Shown in pieces: positions 57,008 through 64,000 of a DNA stretch of 64,000 bases. Where the stretch lies: contig JABSRU010000027.1 in NCBI GenBank assembly GCA_013214965.1, positions 1 through 64,000 on the forward strand. Reading direction: 5' to 3'. Made by a program: the position numbers and the translations under genes. The notes below the pieces were generated by a model that was not told where the DNA came from, did no database searches, and saw only the letters and a program-made list of their open reading frames with translations. Within the stretch, counting starts at the first letter, position 1, and each line of letters opens with the position of its first letter. This stretch comes from Gammaproteobacteria bacterium (GTDB lineage: Bacteria; Pseudomonadota; Gammaproteobacteria; Enterobacterales; Psychrobiaceae).

Positions 57008-57826
57008 ATGACCACTTGGGTAAATGGCGAGCGCAGTGATGTGATCGAGACTAGCGATCGTTCACTCAATTACGGTGATGGTATTTTTACCACCTTATTG
57101 GTTACACAGGGACAGTGCCAAGATTTAACTGCGCATTTAATGCGCCTGCAACAGGGCATTAAAGCCCTTAGTATTGCTCAGATTGATTATCCGAAACTCG
57201 CCACTCACCTCGTTCTTATTGCCAAAGATACGACTCGTGGTGTGATTAAGGTGATTGTCTCGCGGGGGAGCGGCTTACGGGGTTACAGTAGCGTCGGTTG
57301 CGATTCACCAAACATCATTGTGACGTTAAATGATTATCCAGCGCATTATCAATCGTTACAACAAACTGGAATTAATCTTGGGGTTAGTACGGTCGCGTTA
57401 GGCCTAAATCCACTACTTGCAGGACTTAAACATCTTAATCGTCTCGAACAAGTGTTAGTGCGACAGCAAATTGATAGCGAACAGTGGCAAGATGCGTTAG
57501 TGCTTGACTGTCAGGGATTTGTGGTTGAAACATCGATGGCTAATATATTTTGGGTTAAAGACCATGTCATTTACACCCCAAGTCTTGAACTCGCTGGAGT
57601 TAAAGGGATTATGCGCGACAAAGTCATGACTTGGTTACAACAAGCGGGTTATGAAGTTAACAGTGGTAGATATCGATTAGGCAGTGTGATCAGTGCTGAT
57701 GAGGTATTTATGACCAATTGTTTAATGACGATTGTAGCGGTTAATCAAATTGAAGATGCTTGTTATACCCAACGCACCATATTTGACCTTGTGACAACTA
57801 AATATTTAAGTGAGTTAGAAGCATGA
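57008..57826 (+). CDS. pabC: Aminodeoxychorismate lyase
   Basis: 272-residue PLP fold-type IV enzyme that forms p-aminobenzoate for folate. RSLNYGDGIFTTLL near residue 22, PLP Lys in LLAGLKHLNRLEQVL near 142, and Glu in VVETSMANIFWV. Overlaps mltG by 4 bp. Confidence 0.94.
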   Translation: MTTWVNGERSDVIETSDRSLNYGDGIFTTLLVTQGQCQDLTAHLMRLQQGIKALSIAQIDYPKLATHLVLIAKDTTRGVIKVIVSRGSGLRGYSSVGCDSPNIIVTLNDYPAHYQSLQQTGINLGVSTVALGLNPLLAGLKHLNRLEQVLVRQQIDSEQWQDALVLDCQGFVVETSMANIFWVKDHVIYTPSLELAGVKGIMRDKVMTWLQQAGYEVNSGRYRLGSVISADEVFMTNCLMTIVAVNQIEDACYTQRTIFDLVTTKYLSELEA

Positions 57827-58860
57827 TGGCCAATATCATTAAAGCCGCAATTTTACTGATTGTTTTACTAATGATTAGTCTTGTTAGTAGTTTTTGGTGG
57901 TTAGAACGCTGGTCAAACACCCCAATTGAGCAGTTAACCTCACAACAATTTAAAGTGGTTAAGGGTGACAGCGCGATAAAAATAGCACGCCGACTGAAAC
58001 TGGCAGGGAATTTCGATACCATTTGGCCAGTACGATTTCTACTGCAGCAACGCCCACAGCTGGCTAACGTTCGCGTTGGTACTTATTATTTATCGACAAA
58101 ACTAACACCGATCCAATTATTTAACCATTTAGTGCACGGTCAAGAGCATCAATACAGCATTACTTTTGTCGAAGGGGCGACCTTTGATCAATGGTTGAAT
58201 CAACTCAGTTCGAATAAGCATGTTGCGCAGCAGTCGCTGGATATTGCGCGTTTTAAACAACAAGATCAGATTGACTCAGCGCGCGATGTCGCCGGTTATC
58301 CAGACAGTTGGATTGAAGGCCAGCTTTATCCTGATACCTATAGTTTTACCGATGGTACACCAGCTAAAGATATTTTGGCCCGAGCGGCAAATAAATTAAA
58401 TTATGAGTTATCAGAAGCATGGAAAAATCGTGCTAAAGATTTACCCCTTAAAACGCCTTATCAAGCATTAATATTGGCCTCGATTATTGAGAAAGAAACC
58501 GGCTCAGGCGCTGAACGAAAAAAAATCGCCTCGGTGTTTATTAATCGCATCAATAAGCGAATGCGCTTACAAACTGATCCGACGGTTATTTATGGAGTAC
58601 GTGATATTTATCGAGGTGACATCACCCGAGCACATTTACGGGCTAAAAACCCTTACAATACCTATGTCATTAAAGGATTACCGCCAACACCAATCGCGAT
58701 GCCAGGGCGAGCATCAATCATAGCCGCAACACAACCAGCCACGACCAACTACTTGTATTTTGTAGCACAGGGCGATGGTAGCCACTATTTCTCCAGTTCA
58801 TTAAAAGAGCATAATAAAGCAGTAAGGCGTTACCTTCGTTTACAAGCTTCTGATCAATAA
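57823..58860 (+). CDS. mltG: Endolytic murein transglycosylase MltG
   Basis: 345 residues. One N-terminal membrane anchor, a LysM-like region and the YceG domain with catalytic Glu in ASIIEKETGSGAERK near residue 218 and LQTDPTVIYG. Cuts nascent glycan strands and sets their length. In many relatives tmk and holB come next; here they do not. Confidence 0.95.
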   Translation: MMANIIKAAILLIVLLMISLVSSFWWLERWSNTPIEQLTSQQFKVVKGDSAIKIARRLKLAGNFDTIWPVRFLLQQRPQLANVRVGTYYLSTKLTPIQLFNHLVHGQEHQYSITFVEGATFDQWLNQLSSNKHVAQQSLDIARFKQQDQIDSARDVAGYPDSWIEGQLYPDTYSFTDGTPAKDILARAANKLNYELSEAWKNRAKDLPLKTPYQALILASIIEKETGSGAERKKIASVFINRINKRMRLQTDPTVIYGVRDIYRGDITRAHLRAKNPYNTYVIKGLPPTPIAMPGRASIIAATQPATTNYLYFVAQGDGSHYFSSSLKEHNKAVRRYLRLQASDQ

Positions 58861-58886
58861 ATTATTTGATATATTGCACCTTTAGC

Positions 58887-58943
58887 ACTATTAAATGTTA
58901 CTTTTTGCGCAAAAAGTAGTACCATTTATTAAGTGGTTCAATT
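58887..58943. repeat. Extended inverted repeat with a 20-bp perfect core
   Basis: The core TACTTTTTGC / GCAAAAAGTA (58899-58918) is perfect; outer sequences (CACTATTAAATG left, CATTTATTAAGTG right) pair with small gaps. It lies between mltG and cheV and could be an operator or a stop hairpin. Confidence 0.55.
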
Positions 58944-58973
58944 AATAGTCATATTGATAAGAGTAATGTACAA

Positions 58974-59834
58974 ATGAAAGATCAAAAAAGCGACCGCCAA
59001 AGTGTATTAAGGTTTACGTTAAGTGGCCGAGGTTGTTTTGGTATAAACGTGTTAAAAATCCGTGAAATTATTCCTTACAAGCCACTGAATAAGTTACCAG
59101 GTGCCAGAGATTGCATTGCTGGGTTGATTGAACTTCGTGGTAAAAACATTCAGGTGATTGACTTATCCCGAGCCGTTGGTCAACCAAGCTTACTCGATCA
59201 ATCAGATTTTGAAGCATCGATTATCATCACTGAATTTAATCGGTCAATGCAGGGCTTATTGGTTCGGCATGTCGATAAAATTGCCGCTATCGAATGGAAT
59301 GAAGTTAAAGAACTACCACGAGCAAGCGGTGGGAATCACTATTTGTCTGGGGTGATTAATATTGATAACCAATTGGTTGGCTTAATTGATGTTGAAAAAG
59401 TACTTTATGAATTAATGCCTGAATTAGTAGAAGAAAAAATTAGTGAGCCATTTGATTACCTAAAAAATAAAAAGATTTTAGCGGTTGATGATTCTAAAAT
59501 TGCCCGTCGAATGATCGCTAAAACCTTAGATCAAATCGGTGCTGAATATATTATGGCATCATCGGGGCACGATGCTTTAGAAATCATTAATGAAGAGAAT
59601 GTTAATATTGATATGGTTATTTCGGATATTGAAATGCCATTAATGGATGGTTATTCATTAACTCGCCAAATTCGCGAACAACAACAGACTAAAGATTGCT
59701 ACGTACTACTTCATAGTTCACTCAGCGGAAATGCTTGTCAGGCTATGTCAAAAGAAGTGGGCGCTAATGCAATGCTAACTAAATTCTCAACCGAGGATTT
59801 AATCGCAAAAATCGATGTGGCTTTAAATGTTTAA
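58974..59834 (+). CDS. cheV: Chemotaxis coupling protein CheV
   Basis: 286 residues: CheW-like domain (about 10-155) followed by a receiver domain with VDDSKIAR near 172 and the phospho-accepting Asp in VISDIEMPLMDG near 220. Couples receptors to CheA with adaptation by phosphorylation. It stands alone. Confidence 0.93.
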   Translation: MKDQKSDRQSVLRFTLSGRGCFGINVLKIREIIPYKPLNKLPGARDCIAGLIELRGKNIQVIDLSRAVGQPSLLDQSDFEASIIITEFNRSMQGLLVRHVDKIAAIEWNEVKELPRASGGNHYLSGVINIDNQLVGLIDVEKVLYELMPELVEEKISEPFDYLKNKKILAVDDSKIARRMIAKTLDQIGAEYIMASSGHDALEIINEENVNIDMVISDIEMPLMDGYSLTRQIREQQQTKDCYVLLHSSLSGNACQAMSKEVGANAMLTKFSTEDLIAKIDVALNV

Positions 59835-59937
59835 GTGATATTGAGCTACATCAAACAAGCACGACATTAGCCCTTTCCCTTGATGTTAAAATTATTATAC
59901 TAATGCTTTAGCTTAAAGTCTTAATGAAGTTTTGATA

Positions 59938-60303
59938 ATGAAATTAAATGTGAAAGTGTTAATGGCGCTAGTCGCGCTTCCTATTCTTGTATCTTGCACC
60001 GGTCATCCAGCGGCCGGTAAATGGCAATTACAATCAACCGAAACCTTTGAGTTTAATCGGCTAGTGATTAATTTTGACGGCCGGGCGGAACTGTATAAAC
60101 CTGACTCTGACACCGCTTGGTTTCATTGCTTTTGGAACGCTCGCGCGGCTGATACCATTGCTATGGAATGTGCTAGCGCCGATGAAACTCAAGACAATGA
60201 GCTGTTTGACTTTAAAGTGTCAGGAAAAAGCTCAGGTCAATTGCTACAGGCTAACAAACTGCTCGCACGCTTTGAAAATAAAATCTTAAGCAAAGCGCAA
60301 TAA
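59938..60303 (+). CDS. Small lipoprotein of unknown function
   Basis: 121 residues from the ATG at 59938 (a TTG six bases earlier is less likely). Lipobox LVSC near residue 19 is followed by TGHPAAGKWQLQ. The mature part looks like a short beta-barrel fold (GKW at start, FNRLVINFDG). Its last 18 bp overlap the convergent trmN6. Confidence 0.7.
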   Translation: MKLNVKVLMALVALPILVSCTGHPAAGKWQLQSTETFEFNRLVINFDGRAELYKPDSDTAWFHCFWNARAADTIAMECASADETQDNELFDFKVSGKSSGQLLQANKLLARFENKILSKAQ

Positions 60304-61005
60304 AAATGGCTTAAGATAGCGTTCGGCTGCACGTGAGTATTGCTGGGGCGCTTGGTAAATGCAATGTTCAATGCTTGTGACGGTTAATGGTTGTTCAGTT
60401 TTGATTAAATGTAATGCGGCTAGTTTAGGCACTGCACCACGTTGAGTGATAAATGTAGTTACTTGTTCTAATTGCAAACCATTGATAATACCTAATTGGC
60501 TAATGTGTTCAATTTTATCAATCGGAATGAGTAAATAGCATTGGCCTAATGGTTTGAGCATTTGCGCACAAATTCGAATTAATTGACTAAAAGCCAGCGT
60601 GTCGGTGTGGCGCGCGATGTTACGCAGCGGATCTTTATTTTTTAATTGATTGTCAAAAAATGGCGGATTAGAAATAACTAAATCAAAGAGTTGAGCCTTA
60701 GATGCATTGGCCGCATAGTCAATAATATCCTGTTCAATCACCGTAATATCTTGTGACCAAGGGCTATTTCTGACATTAGCTCGTGCATCACCCGCCGCCT
60801 GTGGCGTGAGTTCAACTGCCGTGACACTTGCTGCGCCTAGCTGCATGGCCATTAACGATAATAATCCAGTCCCTGCGCCAATATCTAACACGTTATCTTG
60901 CACCTTTACTGGTACCATCGCGCCAAAGGTTAAACTGTCGGTGCACACTTTCATGGCACTGGCAGATTGTTGAATCGAAAATTGTTGGAGTTTAAATACT
61001 GACAT
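60286..61005 (-). CDS. trmN6: tRNA1(Val) (adenine(37)-N6)-methyltransferase TrmN6 (YfiC)
   Basis: 239 residues from the ATG at 61005. AdoMet motif LDIGAGTGLLSLMAMQLG near residue 43, and SNPPFF near 123, the N6-adenine signature. FKLQQFSIQQ and MKVCTDSLTFGA at the start are typical for YfiC. Confidence 0.94.
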   Translation of the reverse strand: MSVFKLQQFSIQQSASAMKVCTDSLTFGAMVPVKVQDNVLDIGAGTGLLSLMAMQLGAASVTAVELTPQAAGDARANVRNSPWSQDITVIEQDIIDYAANASKAQLFDLVISNPPFFDNQLKNKDPLRNIARHTDTLAFSQLIRICAQMLKPLGQCYLLIPIDKIEHISQLGIINGLQLEQVTTFITQRGAVPKLAALHLIKTEQPLTVTSIEHCIYQAPQQYSRAAERYLKPFLLRFA

Positions 61006-61114
61006 CAAGATAGACTGAATAATAAGCTAAAGAAGTCAATTATAACAAATATAGCTTGCCAGTTAATGATAAATCGCGATAATTCCTGTTAAACGATTGA
61101 TGAGATGATAACTA

Positions 61115-62197
61115 GTGCAACTTTTTAAAACCCAATGCTTAGGGCAAGAATTACGATTAGACGGCTCAATGGCCGGTTGGCAAGCCTTATACTGGGGCAG
61201 CCAGTTGGTTTCACAGCTTGATGCATCCAGTGATAATGAAGGTCAATTTCATCACCAGTTTGAGCTTAAAACTGAGCAACAAGTTGTTAAGGTTGAATTG
61301 AAAGTTGAGTTAACTTGGCAACCATTTGATTTGAAATATCAAATACTCATTGATGATCAAATGTTGTCAGAGCAAAATATCGAAGCACAAGATATTGCTA
61401 ACCGCGAAGTAAGCGATCGAGAAAAAACACCCACCAAATTCAGCTTGATTGGCTTAGGCTCAATCGGCTTAAAATTATTTAAAAGTGCCAAAGTTATTAA
61501 GGTGTTGTTTGCCGCAGGTAGTTTGGCGGCTTATTCTTGGTTATTCTCGATTGAATTTGCGATAGCGTTAATATTATGTCTGGTATTCCATGAATATGGC
61601 CACATTCGAGCGATGAAATACTTTGGTTTTAAAACTAAGGGGATTTATTTAATCCCTTTTGTTGGCGGCTTAGCGATGTCCGATGACAAAATAAACACCC
61701 GCTGGCAAGATGTTGTTATCTCAATCATGGGACCGTTATTTGGTTTAGCATTATCAATCGTCAGCTTAATTGGTTATTGGATCACCGACATCGAAATACT
61801 GGCTGGGATTGCCGTGTTTAATGCCTTGTTAAACTTGTTTAATTTATTGCCGGTGCTGCCGCTTGATGGTGGTCATATATTAAAAAGTATCGCCTTTTCG
61901 ATGAATTCAAAAATAGGCTTAGCAGCCTGTACTGCCGGCGCGGCGGTTGGTGTTTTTGTTAGTTACCATTTTGGCTTGGCATTGCTGGGGTTTTTACTGT
62001 TAATCGGTAGTTTAGAGATTTTATTTGAGTGGCGCTCTCGTCATCAAAGCCAGTTATTGCCGCTCGACCGTTATGGTCAGGTTGTCTCATCATTATGGTA
62101 TGTAGCAACGGTAGGAGGCTTGAGCGCGATTATTTGGATCGTGGGTCAGTCTGGCAATGAAGCGTTGGCACTACCGCTTAAAATTTTAGCCAGTTAA
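61115..62197 (+). CDS. Site-2 protease family membrane metalloprotease (M50)
   Basis: 360 residues from a GTG at 61115. A soluble N-terminal region of about 120 residues precedes six hydrophobic segments; zinc site FHEYGH near residue 157 and the third ligand in LPLDGGHIL near 250. There is no PDZ domain, unlike RseP. Cleaves membrane-embedded substrates, identity unknown. Confidence 0.87.
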   Translation: MQLFKTQCLGQELRLDGSMAGWQALYWGSQLVSQLDASSDNEGQFHHQFELKTEQQVVKVELKVELTWQPFDLKYQILIDDQMLSEQNIEAQDIANREVSDREKTPTKFSLIGLGSIGLKLFKSAKVIKVLFAAGSLAAYSWLFSIEFAIALILCLVFHEYGHIRAMKYFGFKTKGIYLIPFVGGLAMSDDKINTRWQDVVISIMGPLFGLALSIVSLIGYWITDIEILAGIAVFNALLNLFNLLPVLPLDGGHILKSIAFSMNSKIGLAACTAGAAVGVFVSYHFGLALLGFLLLIGSLEILFEWRSRHQSQLLPLDRYGQVVSSLWYVATVGGLSAIIWIVGQSGNEALALPLKILAS

Positions 62198-62208
62198 CAC
62201 ATAACCCT

Positions 62209-62916
62209 ATGCGTTTATGCCAATTTATTAGCCGCGCGGGTTATTGCTCGCGTCGTCAAGCGAGTCGCTTGATTGAAGCTGGCGATGTCTTAATAAATGA
62301 CCAGATAGCTGGTCATTTATCCTTTGTTAACGAACATGATGTCATTACCGTATGTCATGAAGTCATTACGTTAACTACCGATTTTCGTTATGTGATTTAT
62401 CACAAGCCGATTGGTGTTGACTGCAACTGTGTGGTGGATAATCCTGCCAGTATTGTTAATCAACTCGATTTTAGGCCACGACTGTTTCCGGTCGGTCGAC
62501 TCGACAAAGACTCCCATGGCCTATTATTACTGACCAATGATGGTGATTTATGCCATCAACTATTATCGCCAGCCTCGAATCACTCAAAAACCTACCGAGT
62601 CACGGTCAAGCCATTTTATGGTGGTGTTGATATTGACGAGCGATTTGTGACGATGATGAGTCAGCCAATTACCTTGAAGCAAGGGATTACCAAAGCGTGT
62701 CAGGTTAAAATTGTTGGTCACAATCAATTTGAAATTATCTTAACCCAAGGGCTTAATCGCCAAATTAGAAAAATGGCTCAGTATTGCGGTTATCAGGTTA
62801 CCGACTTGCAACGGGTTAGTATCATTGATATAACGTTAGGCCCATTACAATCACAGCACTGGCGAGAGCTTAGTCCGCTGGAAGTAGAGCATTTAAAACA
62901 AAAGGAAGTGAAATGA
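62209..62916 (+). CDS. rluF: RNA pseudouridine synthase, RluF-like
   Basis: 235 residues. S4 domain (RAGYCSRRQASRLIEAGDV) near the start; catalytic Asp in GRLDKDSHGLLLLTNDG near 100; ILTQGLNRQIRKM near 185. KDSHG rather than NTSG in the Asp motif fits RluF (U2604 of 23S rRNA). Overlaps the next gene by 4 bp. Confidence 0.85.
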   Translation: MRLCQFISRAGYCSRRQASRLIEAGDVLINDQIAGHLSFVNEHDVITVCHEVITLTTDFRYVIYHKPIGVDCNCVVDNPASIVNQLDFRPRLFPVGRLDKDSHGLLLLTNDGDLCHQLLSPASNHSKTYRVTVKPFYGGVDIDERFVTMMSQPITLKQGITKACQVKIVGHNQFEIILTQGLNRQIRKMAQYCGYQVTDLQRVSIIDITLGPLQSQHWRELSPLEVEHLKQKEVK

Positions 62917-63980
62917 AAAAAATCATGTTGTTATGTGGCGCGGTAATACTTGCGACCCCTGTTGTTGCAACCGCCAACGGTTTGACGACACCAAAGTCTG
63001 AGTTGCTGATTGAAACAGTGATCGATGCGAAACCGATTAAACGAGAGCACCCAAAATATCCACAAGCTGATGCGCGTTCAGGCAATGAAGCTTGGGTGGA
63101 ATTAAGTTTTGTGGTTGAGCCCGATGGCACTGTCGCGTATCCGTTAGTGGAAAACTCATCCGGTGGCAAGCGGTTTGAAAAATCAGCATTAAGAGCAATC
63201 AAAAAATGGCAATATAAGCCTGCATTTAGTAATGGTGAAGCAATTCAGCAATGCAAAACTAGGGTCAGACTCGACTTTACGTTAGCCGGAAAACCTGGGG
63301 CTCGTAAAAAGTTTATTAGAAAGTATAAAGCCATCGTTGGTTATATTAATAATAACGAGTTAGAGGAAGCCAATAAATCACTAATTAAACTCAGAAAATC
63401 AAAACGCTGGAATTTATATGAAGATGCTTGGTATTGGTTAGCTAGCAGTAGTTATTTTGCAGCCAAAGGAAATGATGATAGAGAGTTAAGCTCTTTAGTA
63501 CGAATTATAGGTAACCGCGATGATTATTTACCTAAGCAGACATTTTCATCGGTGCTAACGCGGGTTTTTATTCTTTATATTAAGTCAAATCGCTATGCCT
63601 ATGCATTGGAAACATTTGAGCGAATGAAAAAGTTAGATCCTGATAGTGAGCAGATTGTTAAATATCAAGTTTATGTCGATAAAATTAACGCTTTAGACCA
63701 AAGCCAGCAACTAATTTCTGTGGCGGCAACCTTAGGTGAAGCCGAATTCTGGCAACATAAATTATTACGTTCATCATTTGGTTTTAACGGTATTAAAGGC
63801 CAGTTGAGCAAGATGGATATTCGTTGTCAGAATAAACGCTCAACTTATCGAATCAGCGAACAACAAACCTGGGATATTCCGGCAAGTTGGGGACATTGCA
63901 CAGTGTACGTTTACGGTGAAAAAGACAGTGAATTTAAACTCGTTGAGCTGCCTAAACAAGCAAGGGATAGTTCAACCTAA
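62913..63980 (+). CDS. Periplasmic TonB-C-terminal-domain protein with helical repeats
   Basis: 355 residues. Signal peptide ends VVATA; TonB-like C-terminal domain at about 40-125 (KYPQADARSGNEAWVELSFVV and FEKSALRAIKKWQYKPA), followed by about 220 residues of TPR-like helices. There is no TonB membrane anchor, so it is not a classical energy transducer. Coupled to rluF. Confidence 0.77.
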   Translation: MKKIMLLCGAVILATPVVATANGLTTPKSELLIETVIDAKPIKREHPKYPQADARSGNEAWVELSFVVEPDGTVAYPLVENSSGGKRFEKSALRAIKKWQYKPAFSNGEAIQQCKTRVRLDFTLAGKPGARKKFIRKYKAIVGYINNNELEEANKSLIKLRKSKRWNLYEDAWYWLASSSYFAAKGNDDRELSSLVRIIGNRDDYLPKQTFSSVLTRVFILYIKSNRYAYALETFERMKKLDPDSEQIVKYQVYVDKINALDQSQQLISVAATLGEAEFWQHKLLRSSFGFNGIKGQLSKMDIRCQNKRSTYRISEQQTWDIPASWGHCTVYVYGEKDSEFKLVELPKQARDSST

Positions 63981-64000
63981 TTGGTTGGCTTAGTGACGAC

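Noticed and set aside
1-64000. CRISPR array, prophage, tRNA or rRNA genes
   Set aside because: No regularly spaced repeats, no phage structural genes and no cloverleaf or rRNA sequence seen. The Bor-like lipoprotein alone is not evidence of a prophage.

Overview
The window looks like a chromosomal segment from a marine gammaproteobacterium of the Alteromonadales, close to Shewanella or its relatives. This rests on the low-GC coding style, the gene order rnm-yciO-scpA-scpB-rluB diverging from trpE-G-D-CF-B-A, the yciB/yciI neighbours downstream of trp, and the blocks metG | mrp-udk-dcd-pabC-mltG and sstT | pyrC. I saw no tRNA or rRNA genes and no CRISPR array.

Layout. 1-3.8 kb is a decayed accessory region: two group II intron relics, a truncated and frameshifted IS110 transposase, a DUF4386 membrane protein, a secreted S9-type hydrolase and an attC-like dyad. 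3.8-11.1 kb is housekeeping (rlmA, ycaO, a GNAT enzyme, an orphan ABC binding protein, xthA, an HD-GYP protein, yciI, yciB). 11.2-18.2 kb holds a MITE-like element and the complete trp operon with a classical attenuator, whose leader peptide has three consecutive Trp codons. 18.3-22.1 kb is rnm-yciO-scpA-scpB-rluB. 22.4-35.2 kb is rich in exported proteins: a PEP-CTERM protein, a large subtilase, and an M6 metalloprotease with a GlyGly-CTERM tail, preceded by a lipoprotein that resembles the protease's own N-terminal pro-region. An acyl-CoA dehydrogenase with a PsrA-like operator and a TRAP transporter (dctPQM) lie between them.

35.2-40.1 kb carries an SDR dehydrogenase, an M24 peptidase, a YciU-family protein, sstT and pyrC. 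40.1-42.2 kb is a gene graveyard: a mauD-like gene and a MalT-like LuxR regulator survive only as frameshifted relics. An intact YefM/YoeB toxin-antitoxin pair sits there between two 93-bp copies of the mauD 3' end. 42.4-46.6 kb has two PhzF-family proteins around a nucleotide-sugar-epimerase-like SDR, plus two lipoproteins. 46.7-52.4 kb has YebC/YeeN, a DUF945 protein, an SSB-like tandem-OB protein, a SatD-DUF3307 operon behind a 26-bp perfect palindrome, and an orphan type IV pilin-like gene. A diverged second copy of the DUF3307 3' end follows the pilin gene, the same architecture as at the toxin-antitoxin site. 52.4-64 kb is again mostly core: metG, mrp, udk, dcd, pabC, mltG, cheV, trmN6, an M50 protease, rluF and a TonB-C-domain protein.

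The least ordinary observations are: (i) the stand-alone propeptide-like lipoprotein upstream of the M6 protease; (ii) two unrelated cargo genes or modules, each placed between duplicated 3' ends of the neighbouring gene; (iii) a 209-bp terminal-inverted-repeat element with two partial copies elsewhere in the window; and (iv) the long palindrome covering the satD promoter.
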